Shown here one piece after another: positions 34,816 to 41,123 of a stretch of 42,522 bases of DNA (position 1 is its first letter; each line of letters starts with the position of its first letter). The stretch is taken from NCBI GenBank assembly GCA_002869315.1, contig PKTD01000241.1, forward strand, positions 1-42,522, read 5' to 3'. The notes below the pieces were generated by a model, which ran no database searches, was not told the DNA's origin, and saw only the letters and a program-made list of their open reading frames with translations. Origin of the DNA: Marinilabiliales bacterium. Its GTDB lineage: Bacteria > Bacteroidota > Bacteroidia > Bacteroidales > F082. The translations under genes were made by a program, and so were the position numbers.

Positions 34816-35829
34816 ATGGATCTAAAGACAAAATATCTGGGATTAGAACTTAAAAACCCTATTATAATAGGAGCCAGCAATTTAGTTGCTGATATCGAAA
34901 TGTTGAAGAAGTTAGAAGCAGCAGGAGCGTCTGCTATCGTTTATAAATCTCTTTTTGAGGAACAAATTCAGTTGGAAAACCTTGAAATGCATGAATTACA
35001 AAATGAGTATGAAGAGCGTTATGGAGAAAGCACTTCTATGTTCCAAAGCGATCTATATGAGGCTAGTCCGAATGAGTTTCTTATGAACTTCAAAGAAGCA
35101 AAAGCAGCCCTGAATATTCCATTAATTGCAAGTTTAAATGCTGTTAACGACGATACCTGGTATGAATGGGCAAAGAAACTTGAAGAAGCTGGGGCAGATG
35201 CTCTGGAATTGAATTTTTACAATAACCCCAGAGAATTTGAAATGGAAGGTAGATCCATTATTCAGGAGGAGTTAGATGTAATAGAAGGTGTTAAAAAAGC
35301 AGTAAGTATACCTGTTAGTGTAAAACTTAGTCCTTTTTATACTAATCCACTTTATGTTATTAATGAAATGGATAAAAGGGGAACTGATGGATTTGTTTTA
35401 TTTAATAAGCTTTTCCAGCCTGATATTAATATTGAAACTGAAGAAATGACTTTCCCTTATAATTTATCAACTGAGCATGATAGCAGGTTACCACTGAGGT
35501 ATGCAGGATTACTATATGATAATATAAAAGGAGATATTTGTGCAAACAGAGGAGTTTTTACCGGAGGTGATGTAGTTAAGATGATTTTGGCAGGAGCAGA
35601 TGTTGTAGAAGTTGTAAGTACTGTTTATAAGCATGGTCCTCAGCAAATAACCAAAATGCTTGAAGATATGGAAATATGGATGGCAAACCGCGAATATTCC
35701 AGTTTAGAAGAGTTCAGAGGAAATATGTCGAAGAAGAATATTAAAGATCCATTTGCTTACCGCAGAGCACAATATGTAGATATTTTAATGAAATCAGGAG
35801 AGATATTTAAAAAATATCCAATGAAATAA
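34816..35829 (+). CDS. Dihydroorotate dehydrogenase-like flavoprotein
   Basis: A 337-residue FMN-binding TIM-barrel protein of the PyrD/PreA superfamily. LGLELKNPIIIGASNL is the N-terminal FMN-binding strand-loop; SVKLSPFYTNP contains the barrel lysine, and NRGVFTGGDVVKMILAGADVVEVVSTVY matches the phosphate-binding strands 7-8. It differs from true PyrD by an insertion with EYEERYGESTSMFQSD and lacks the usual NCPN-type orotate loop, so a role in pyrimidine synthesis is doubtful. The longer frame from 34768 is rejected because the ATG at 34816 precedes the conserved strand. Placement divergent to nifJ hints at redox metabolism with ferredoxin, but that is inference. Confidence 0.82.
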   Translation: MDLKTKYLGLELKNPIIIGASNLVADIEMLKKLEAAGASAIVYKSLFEEQIQLENLEMHELQNEYEERYGESTSMFQSDLYEASPNEFLMNFKEAKAALNIPLIASLNAVNDDTWYEWAKKLEEAGADALELNFYNNPREFEMEGRSIIQEELDVIEGVKKAVSIPVSVKLSPFYTNPLYVINEMDKRGTDGFVLFNKLFQPDINIETEEMTFPYNLSTEHDSRLPLRYAGLLYDNIKGDICANRGVFTGGDVVKMILAGADVVEVVSTVYKHGPQQITKMLEDMEIWMANREYSSLEEFRGNMSKKNIKDPFAYRRAQYVDILMKSGEIFKKYPMK

Positions 35830-35850
35830 TACTTTATAAAAGTTTAATTG

Positions 35851-35884
35851 AGCCGCCTTGCTGATGAGTAAGGCGGTTTTTTTA
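35851..35884 (+). terminator. Terminator after the dihydroorotate dehydrogenase-like gene
   Basis: The stem gccgcctt (35852-35859) with aaggcgg (35870-35876) is followed by a run of seven Ts, 22 bp after the stop codon. Confidence 0.9.
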
Positions 35885-36085
35885 TGCAGCCTTTTATTAT
35901 GAATGATTATAACTGCAAAATCAGTACATATTTGGCAACTCAAATATTAATAAATGTTTTGTGATTATGAAGTATAATATTTGTTTTATTGGGTTAATTT
36001 GAAGGTAGAAAAGTTTAAGATAAATAACGCATTTATATTATATGTAATAATGTTGTAAAGTTCATTGTCTTCTATATATAGAAAT

Positions 36086-36122
36086 AAAAAACCTGCAAAG
36101 AATAAATCCTCTACAGGTTTTT
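36086..36122. terminator. Orphan terminator-like hairpin
   Basis: The arms aaaacctg (36088-36095) and caggtttt (36114-36121) have A and T runs on the two sides. It is not adjacent to any gene; it may back up the cytochrome terminator on the minus strand or end an unannotated plus-strand RNA. Confidence 0.6.
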
Positions 36123-36188
36123 ATTGGTATTAATAAACTTAATATTATTTTTTACAATCTACGATTGTCGATAATAATTCTAATCCAA

Positions 36189-36236
36189 TAAAAAAATCGG
36201 GCAAATCATATATGCAGATATACCCGATTTTTTTTA
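36189..36236. terminator. Terminator after the multiheme cytochrome
   Basis: The arms aaaaaatcggg (36191-36201) and cccgatttttttt (36223-36234) bracket a 20-nt AT-rich loop. On the minus strand the hairpin starts about 18 bp past the cytochrome stop and is followed by Ts; it can also work on the plus strand. Confidence 0.8.
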
Positions 36237-36252
36237 TATCATAATATGCTTA

Positions 36253-37380
36253 TTATAAACCTAATGCTGTTTCAGCCTGAGTTAATAATTGTTTAGCATA
36301 TCCGAAGTTATGTAAACCATGACTCTTGTCTTCCCATAAACACATAAAGTTCCAGAAAGCATTCCACTCGTCTCTTGGAAGAGAAGCATACATTGGGTGT
36401 ACACCATCGTCGGCAACGTGAATTGCACCTATTCCTTCTAAAGCAACTTCAACAGCATGCATTCTGTCAGCTATGGCTGCCATCTCTGCTTCAATATCTA
36501 GAGCATCTCCGTGACATTCATTACACATAGCAATATTTGGTGAAAATGTGTGGCCTGAACCTTCTTCTTTTGATAAGTGACAGCCAGCACAATCTGTGTG
36601 ATGATCTCTGTCAAATGGAGCACCAGCAACAGTTCCAATATCAGCCGCAAAAATATTTGCCTGAGGACCGTGGTGTGGTCCAGCATGAGTACTACTAGTA
36701 TAAACATGGGTTGTAGGTACATCGAAAGTAACAAATAAAGTATCACCTACTAATTCCATAGTTCCGTTAGGTCCTATAGCACCATGTGCCTGATATACAG
36801 CAATATCTTCACCTGTGAATTTTCTGCTATATGTAGCGTCTTCAGTTTTGTTGTCGTAGCCAGTTGAAGCTCTTCTTGCCTGGTGACATGTAGCACAGGT
36901 ATTACCCATACCATGCTCATAAGTAGCACCTTCAATAGCAATAGATACAACCGGACTAGCAACGCTACGCATTGGAGCGCTTATACCATCTTCTAAACTA
37001 CTGTGGTCTGCATGACAAGTTTGACAAGTTACTGGAGTAGAAACTGCGGCACCAATTTCTTCACCTGATCTTGCGAACTCAATAAAACCGTCACTTGAGT
37101 GACAACGTCCACAAGAACCGCTTGTTCCACGAGCCCAAGATGAACCCGTTACGTGTTTTGTTTGATCAAAAGCAGCGTGAATATCACCCATATTAGCGGC
37201 GGTGTGACATACTAAACAAGATACGTTTCCGTCAACGCCGTCTTTTCCGTCTGATCCGTTTGTTCCATCTGCACCATCTTTACCAGCAGGGCCTGCAGGT
37301 CCCTCTTTAGTACATGATGCCATCATTCCTATAACAAATATTATTGATATAAGGAAATAACTAAAATAATTTCTTTTCAT
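36253..37380 (-). CDS. Hexaheme c-type cytochrome lipoprotein with collagen-like segment
   Basis: A 375-residue envelope protein. The signal peptide ends in a lipobox (MMASC, lipid on C23). Residues 27-53 form nine collagen-like G-x-y triplets (GPA, GPA, GKD, GAD and so on). The rest carries six CxxCH heme sites, at C55, C90, C119, C162, C264 and C286, and many extra histidines (THAGPHHGP, DRDHHTDC) that could be distal ligands. It resembles multiheme cytochromes that move electrons across or outside the envelope. The collagen-like stalk after the lipid anchor may hold the heme domain away from the membrane. No other cytochrome, porin or maturation gene is adjacent. A Crp/Fnr regulator is divergent across a 277-bp intergenic region, suggesting redox-responsive expression. 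Its redox partner and substrate are unknown. Confidence 0.88.
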   Translation of the reverse strand: MKRNYFSYFLISIIFVIGMMASCTKEGPAGPAGKDGADGTNGSDGKDGVDGNVSCLVCHTAANMGDIHAAFDQTKHVTGSSWARGTSGSCGRCHSSDGFIEFARSGEEIGAAVSTPVTCQTCHADHSSLEDGISAPMRSVASPVVSIAIEGATYEHGMGNTCATCHQARRASTGYDNKTEDATYSRKFTGEDIAVYQAHGAIGPNGTMELVGDTLFVTFDVPTTHVYTSSTHAGPHHGPQANIFAADIGTVAGAPFDRDHHTDCAGCHLSKEEGSGHTFSPNIAMCNECHGDALDIEAEMAAIADRMHAVEVALEGIGAIHVADDGVHPMYASLPRDEWNAFWNFMCLWEDKSHGLHNFGYAKQLLTQAETALGL

Positions 37381-37436
37381 GATTAATAATTGTTTAATTA
37401 AACTTAAATGTTAAAAATTACAAATTTTATTACGTT

Positions 37437-37469
37437 CAAAAATAACAATTAGTCATGTAGCTTTACAAA
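37437..37469 (-). promoter_or_regulatory. Bacteroidota-type promoter of the cytochrome gene
   Basis: On the minus strand TTTG (37469-37466) and TATTTTTG (37444-37437) are spaced by 21 bp, fitting the TTTG/TAnnTTTG pattern. The predicted leader is about 50 nt. Confidence 0.6.
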
Positions 37470-37520
37470 AAACACAACTGATATAATTGCTGTTCGAAAT
37501 TTAACTAAGATGAAATATTA

Positions 37521-37534
37521 TTGATATATCTCAA
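37521..37534. promoter_or_regulatory. FNR-like operator in the cytochrome-Crp/Fnr intergenic region
   Basis: TTGATATATCTCAA matches the FNR consensus TTGAT-N4-ATCAA at 9 of 10 defined positions. Its centre lies roughly 60 bp upstream of the predicted start of the plus-strand Crp/Fnr transcript, close to the -61.5 spacing of class I CRP/FNR activation, and about 100 bp upstream of the predicted cytochrome transcript. The regulator gene next door keeps the recognition-helix Glu and Arg (KESSIRLI) that contact such half sites in CRP/FNR. Confidence 0.5.
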
Positions 37535-37566
37535 TATTTTTTAATATAAATTATTGTATTGAGATA
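37527..37566. repeat. Inverted repeat around the Crp/Fnr promoter
   Basis: TATCTCAATA (37527-37536) and its perfect complement TATTGAGATA (37557-37566) are separated by 20 bp; a third partial copy, TATTGAGA, is at 37583-37590, next to the -7 box. The repeat overlaps the FNR-like box. It could be a second operator, or two half-sites about 30 bp apart centre to centre. Confidence 0.5.
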
Positions 37567-37582
37567 ATATTTGCTATGTTTG
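37553..37582 (+). promoter_or_regulatory. Bacteroidota-type promoter of the Crp/Fnr gene
   Basis: ATTG (37553-37556) and TATGTTTG (37575-37582) are separated by 18 bp. The predicted leader is about 70 nt. The right arm of the inverted repeat lies between the two boxes, so a bound protein would block polymerase (autorepression is possible). Confidence 0.55.
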
Positions 37583-37657
37583 TATTGAGAAATATGTGAA
37601 AAAAATTTAGTAATTATTCTTAAACATTAATAATTAAATATTTACATAAAGCAGTAT

Positions 37658-38311
37658 ATGTTTACAAACGTTTTAAGATATCTTGAACCAGAGCAATTAA
37701 AAAAAATTGAGGAGATAAAATTTCCTGTAAACTTTGCGAAAGGGGAAACAATTTTTAAGCAAGGAGCGCCGCTAACTCATATTATTGTTATTAATAAAGG
37801 ACTCTTAAAAGTATATCTTGAAGATAGGGAACAGCATAGTATTATTTTGCGATTAATAAAAAGTGGAGAGATTGTTGGAGGTCCAGGATTTCATACCGAT
37901 TACCGTCATCATTTCTCTTTAACAGCGCTGGAAGAAACAGAAGCATTTTTCATAGATGTGATGCAATTTGAAAATTGTTTATTGCAAAATTCCACCTTTG
38001 CAATTAAGTTCATTGCCTATTTAAATAAAGGACATATAGGGCTTTATAATAAATTGAGGGTGTTCGAACATAAGCACATGAATGGAAGGATGGCTTCTAC
38101 TCTATTATATTTGTCGGAACAGATTTATGAAGCTGAGGAATTTGAAACTGAACTTTCACGTCAGGATATAGCCGACATGTCAGCAATGACAAAAGAGAGT
38201 TCTATTAGGCTCATTAAAAACTTTAAAGATTCAGGTATTATAGAATGCAATAATAACCATTTTAAATTGTTGGATAAAGAGCACCTTATAAATATAATGG
38301 AAAATGGATAA
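37658..38311 (+). CDS. Crp/Fnr-family transcriptional regulator
   Basis: A 217-residue regulator with a cyclic-nucleotide-binding-like sensor domain (about 15-120: FAKGETIFKQGAPLTHIIVINKG, then KVYLED) and a C-terminal winged HTH (about 165-190: LSRQDIADMSAMTKESSIRLIKNF). It lacks the RxS cAMP-binding signature of E. coli CRP and has no N-terminal cysteine group, so its effector is unknown. Strong similarity in order and wording to the regulator at 19618-20316 (KVYLED/KLYLED, the HHFSL/YHFSL patch, the HTH) marks them as paralogues. It is divergent from the hexaheme cytochrome and probably controls it and/or itself through the intergenic sites. Its stop codon abuts that of the next, convergent gene. 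Confidence 0.9.
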   Translation: MFTNVLRYLEPEQLKKIEEIKFPVNFAKGETIFKQGAPLTHIIVINKGLLKVYLEDREQHSIILRLIKSGEIVGGPGFHTDYRHHFSLTALEETEAFFIDVMQFENCLLQNSTFAIKFIAYLNKGHIGLYNKLRVFEHKHMNGRMASTLLYLSEQIYEAEEFETELSRQDIADMSAMTKESSIRLIKNFKDSGIIECNNNHFKLLDKEHLINIMENG

Positions 38312-39001
38312 TTAAAATACTTTTAAAATTAATCCAACACCTATATTTGTAAATAAAATATTCCGAATTCTGTACACATGTCCTGAATATTCATAAAATC
38401 CAAACTTCAATTTTGAATAAGTTAAATCGAAATTCAAATCCATAGCTACGTAATTGTTAAATGCGTAAATCAGGTTTGCACCTCCTTTAAAGGCCAGTCC
38501 ATAAGCCTTCGATGAGGTAATAGTAAAATACGAGGGGCCATATAAATAATACTCAGGGAAAAATAATTGATAAGGTGTTTTTCCATACATCACACCTATT
38601 AGTATTTTTGGATTAACACTGAGTTTCTCATTAATTTTTATTCTGTAATTAGTTCCTAATAAAGTTGTGCTCAATGAATAAGCCTCTGATCTTATGTATA
38701 AGTCTAAAAGAAGATTATCCTCATTTACCATGGCAGTGCCCAATTCACTTGTATTTACCGGGTGGAATGTTTGATTAAAGTCGAGAACTAAACCAATTTT
38801 TTGGTTAATATGCCATGTTAATTCACTACCAAAGGAAACTCCATGTAGTGTAAAACAACTTTTATCTATATCATTTCCTGCATATTCACCCCAAGGTGAG
38901 GAGAGGTTCGAACGAATGGAGATGCTTAAATTCTCACTTTGAGCACTAATGCTAAAATTTATTAATACCAATAAGAAAATTATTATTGTCTTTTTAATCA
39001 T
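38312..39001 (-). CDS. Predicted outer-membrane beta-barrel protein, function unknown
   Basis: A 229-residue protein with a signal peptide (residues 1-20, ending FSISA-QS) followed by alternating hydrophobic/polar strands rich in Tyr and Phe, such as LSISIRSNLSSPWGEY, IGLVLDFNQTFHP, YSLSTTLLGTNYRIKI and FTNIGVGLILKVF. The last strand ends in a hydrophobic residue, as in many outer-membrane proteins. The size suits an 8-10-strand barrel. I recognise no specific family beyond this general porin-like type. It is convergent with the Crp/Fnr gene, with no intergenic space. Confidence 0.72.
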   Translation of the reverse strand: MIKKTIIIFLLVLINFSISAQSENLSISIRSNLSSPWGEYAGNDIDKSCFTLHGVSFGSELTWHINQKIGLVLDFNQTFHPVNTSELGTAMVNEDNLLLDLYIRSEAYSLSTTLLGTNYRIKINEKLSVNPKILIGVMYGKTPYQLFFPEYYLYGPSYFTITSSKAYGLAFKGGANLIYAFNNYVAMDLNFDLTYSKLKFGFYEYSGHVYRIRNILFTNIGVGLILKVF

Positions 39002-39020
39002 GAATCTTTGTTTTGATATG

Positions 39021-39028
39021 CAAATCTA
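39021..39028 (-). promoter_or_regulatory. Predicted -7 box of the beta-barrel gene
   Basis: The minus strand reads TAGATTTG followed by CA, an exact TAnnTTTG match ending 19 bp before the ATG at 39001. Confidence 0.48.
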
Positions 39029-39200
39029 ATGGATTTAGTTTTGTAATAATGGATCTAAAAATATAATTTGAATAAATTATTAAATTACTAATATTTGAAA
39101 AAATACTACAAATAATAAATGGCTTTAAGCAGATAAAATTGAATGGCACATTTTGTTTATTAAAAGTGTATTTTTACTTTATAAATCAAAAATCAAAAAG

Positions 39201-39677
39201 ATGAAGATAAAAAAATTATTGTTTTTAGTAGTCATTTCAGTGGGGATTATGACATTAATGAGTACAACTTGCGATAAGGTGGAGGACCCGGCAGGTTGTT
39301 CAGGAGTTGCTTCTGCAACTGCTACAGGTGAAATTTCTCAATCGTTTTGCTTCGATGAGGTTACATCATTTACTTACGATCCTGAAAACCGTTTATCATT
39401 TTGGGCAAAAGAAACATCAACCGATTATGGGTTTGATTTTAGTATTTATGCTCAGAACGATCAAAGTATAACTCCTGGAACATATCAGTGTGGACCCGAC
39501 AACCCTGGCTTTGTTGAGTTAATAACTGCTCAGGATGGGGATTTTTACAAGTCACAATCCGGTACAATTACTATAAGCAGTGCCAACCAAACCAGTATGA
39601 GTGGTAGTTTTAATGTAGTATGTGAAGGTTATTATAATAAGAAAACAATTAATTTCTCAGGAACATTCTCGAACTAA
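39201..39677 (+). CDS. Small lipoprotein of unknown function
   Basis: A 158-residue protein. The frame opens at 39153, but the ATG at 39201 begins a clean lipoprotein signal (MKIKKLLFLVVISVGIM, then LMSTTC) with lipid attachment at the cysteine. The mature part is beta-rich with four cysteines, ending in a GTITISSANQTSMSGSFNVVC...INFSGTFSN pattern found in various Bacteroidota lipoproteins with a beta-sandwich or lipocalin-like fold. I do not recognise the family. It is monocistronic and ends at a strong terminator. Confidence 0.72.
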   Translation: MKIKKLLFLVVISVGIMTLMSTTCDKVEDPAGCSGVASATATGEISQSFCFDEVTSFTYDPENRLSFWAKETSTDYGFDFSIYAQNDQSITPGTYQCGPDNPGFVELITAQDGDFYKSQSGTITISSANQTSMSGSFNVVCEGYYNKKTINFSGTFSN

Positions 39678-39696
39678 TAGATAATTAAGGTTTTGG

Positions 39697-39731
39697 GGCC
39701 CGTTGTGTTTTGTGCACAACGGGTTTTTTGT
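39697..39731 (+). terminator. Terminator after the small lipoprotein gene
   Basis: The stem cccgttgtg (39701-39709) with cacaacggg (39715-39723) is followed by TTTTTTG, just before the convergent end of the molybdenum-cofactor operon. Confidence 0.88.
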
Positions 39732-39732
39732 T

Positions 39733-40668
39733 TTAATGTAAATCCAGTTGATGTATCATATAAAGCGAGTGCTCAACAGTTTTTAGTATTTCATCCATAT
39801 ATTCGTTAACCGCTTTTGTACTTCCGGGCAGACAATATATTTGTGTTTGCCCAATTAAACCTGCAATAGACCTGCTTATGAGAGCGGCTGGTTTATTTGC
39901 ACCGTATTTCATCCTTATCAAATCCATAATACCGGGAATTTCTTTATGAAGCATAGGCTCAATAATATCGGGAGTTATATCTTTAGGCCCAATACCTGTT
40001 CCTCCGGTTGTGAAAATAAAGTCAAAGTTCGAGTCCACTGCATCATTAACTGCTTTTTTCAATTGTTCTGCATCATCGGGAATTAGAGTGTAGTCAGTTT
40101 CAGAAAGTCGGTTGTTTTCAATCCAGAAATCATTTATTCTTTTCTCAATTATTTTTCCACTTTTATCTTTATAGAAACCATTGAAGGCTCTGTCGCTAAG
40201 TGTAATAACTTTAGTTTTGATGATTCTTGGTTTATATGTAAATTCATCCCCGTCTTTTACAATCCCTTGCTTTAAAACCCTTGCGAAAATTCCTTCTTTG
40301 GGCATAACACAATTTCCTATTTCCTGAAATATCTGACAGTTAGTCCCATGACATTTCTTCCCTATTTGAGTTACTTCCAACTCAACACTATCATTATAAA
40401 ATTTATCCAGTGGTTTCGACTTATGCAATAACATGCCTTCGGTTGAAATGTTTTCTGCAAACTCTCCAAACTCAATATTACGATTAGCCTCTTTTGCGAA
40501 TTTATCAATGCTTTCAGCAGCCAGTAAACTTAGCATACGGTTCCATGGCCCTGAATGGGCATCACCTTCAACACCTGTAGATGTGAGATTTATGCTTTTC
40601 ACAGGCTTTTTTATGGTGCCTTTTTTTTCTGATATATTTACTGATATGACTTTAATTTTTGTTTCCAT
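39733..40668 (-). CDS. MOSC-MogA/MoaB fusion protein, molybdenum cofactor synthesis
   Basis: A 311-residue two-domain protein. Residues 1 to about 147 are a MOSC domain (GVEGDAHSGPWNRMLSLLA, then KKCHGTNC with candidate sulfur-carrying cysteines and IFARVLKQGIVKDGD), a type linked to sulfuration of molybdenum enzymes. Residues about 150-311 are a MogA/MoaB-type domain (ITLSDRAFNGFYKDKSG, FIFTTGGTGIGPKDITPD, IYCLPGSTKAV) that adenylylates molybdopterin before metal insertion by MoeA. The start codon overlaps the moaC stop by one base (TAATG), so translation is coupled. It is the last gene of the operon moeA-moaA-moaC-this gene. Confidence 0.92.
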   Translation of the reverse strand: METKIKVISVNISEKKGTIKKPVKSINLTSTGVEGDAHSGPWNRMLSLLAAESIDKFAKEANRNIEFGEFAENISTEGMLLHKSKPLDKFYNDSVELEVTQIGKKCHGTNCQIFQEIGNCVMPKEGIFARVLKQGIVKDGDEFTYKPRIIKTKVITLSDRAFNGFYKDKSGKIIEKRINDFWIENNRLSETDYTLIPDDAEQLKKAVNDAVDSNFDFIFTTGGTGIGPKDITPDIIEPMLHKEIPGIMDLIRMKYGANKPAALISRSIAGLIGQTQIYCLPGSTKAVNEYMDEILKTVEHSLYMIHQLDLH

Positions 40669-41123
40669 TATGCTAAGTCTGTTTTAGTTTTTTCTAATAA
40701 TTTGATTTCGCTCATAATCATAGTTTTGTCGACAGCTTTACACATATCATATACAGTAAGTAAAGCAATAGAAACTGCAGTTAAGGCTTCCATTTCAACC
40801 CCGGTTTTACCCTGGCATCTTACAAGCGAGCTTATAACTACGCCTTTATCAGTAATCTTTGTATCAACCTTCACTTTGTTGAGCATAAGAGTGTGACAAA
40901 GAGGTATTAAGGCCGGGCATTGTTTTGCTGCCTGTATTCCTGCGATTTCTGCCACAGTTAATACATCACCTTTTTTTATTTTATTTTCCCGGATTAATTT
41001 TATGGTAGTTTCCGATAATTTGATAAATCCTTCAGCAGTTGCCTGCCTGATTTGGTCAGGTTTGTTACCCACATCTACCATTTCGGCTTTGCCTTGTTCA
41101 TTAATATGACTTAACTTTTCCAT
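40668..41123 (-). CDS. moaC: Cyclic pyranopterin monophosphate synthase MoaC
   Basis: MoaC converts the MoaA product (3',8-cyclo-7,8-dihydro-GTP) into cyclic pyranopterin monophosphate. The 151-residue length is normal. MVDVGNKP, IAGIQAAK, the IPLCHTLML histidine segment, GKTGVEMEALTAVSIALLTVYDMCKAVDK (with the catalytic Asp/Lys pair) and MSEIKLLEKTKTD cover the whole family pattern. It shares one base with moaA upstream and one with the MOSC-MogA gene downstream. Confidence 0.96.
   Translation of the reverse strand: MEKLSHINEQGKAEMVDVGNKPDQIRQATAEGFIKLSETTIKLIRENKIKKGDVLTVAEIAGIQAAKQCPALIPLCHTLMLNKVKVDTKITDKGVVISSLVRCQGKTGVEMEALTAVSIALLTVYDMCKAVDKTMIMSEIKLLEKTKTDLA

Larger units (their letters stand above)
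35885..36252. other. Noncoding region with stacked terminators
   Basis: About 370 bp without a credible protein gene. It contains AT-rich sequence (35885-36085), a hairpin with T run on either strand (36086-36122), a small hairpin acaatc-tac-gattgt (36156-36170) and the terminator next to the cytochrome stop codon. The first terminator belongs to no annotated gene, so a short untranslated RNA ending at it on the plus strand is possible. However, I found no exact TAnnTTTG box in the expected place. Confidence 0.4.

Noticed and set aside
35899-35964. A 21-codon frame in the noncoding region after the dihydroorotate dehydrogenase-like gene
   Set aside because: Too short, no recognisable signal or motif, and no promoter box at a suitable distance.
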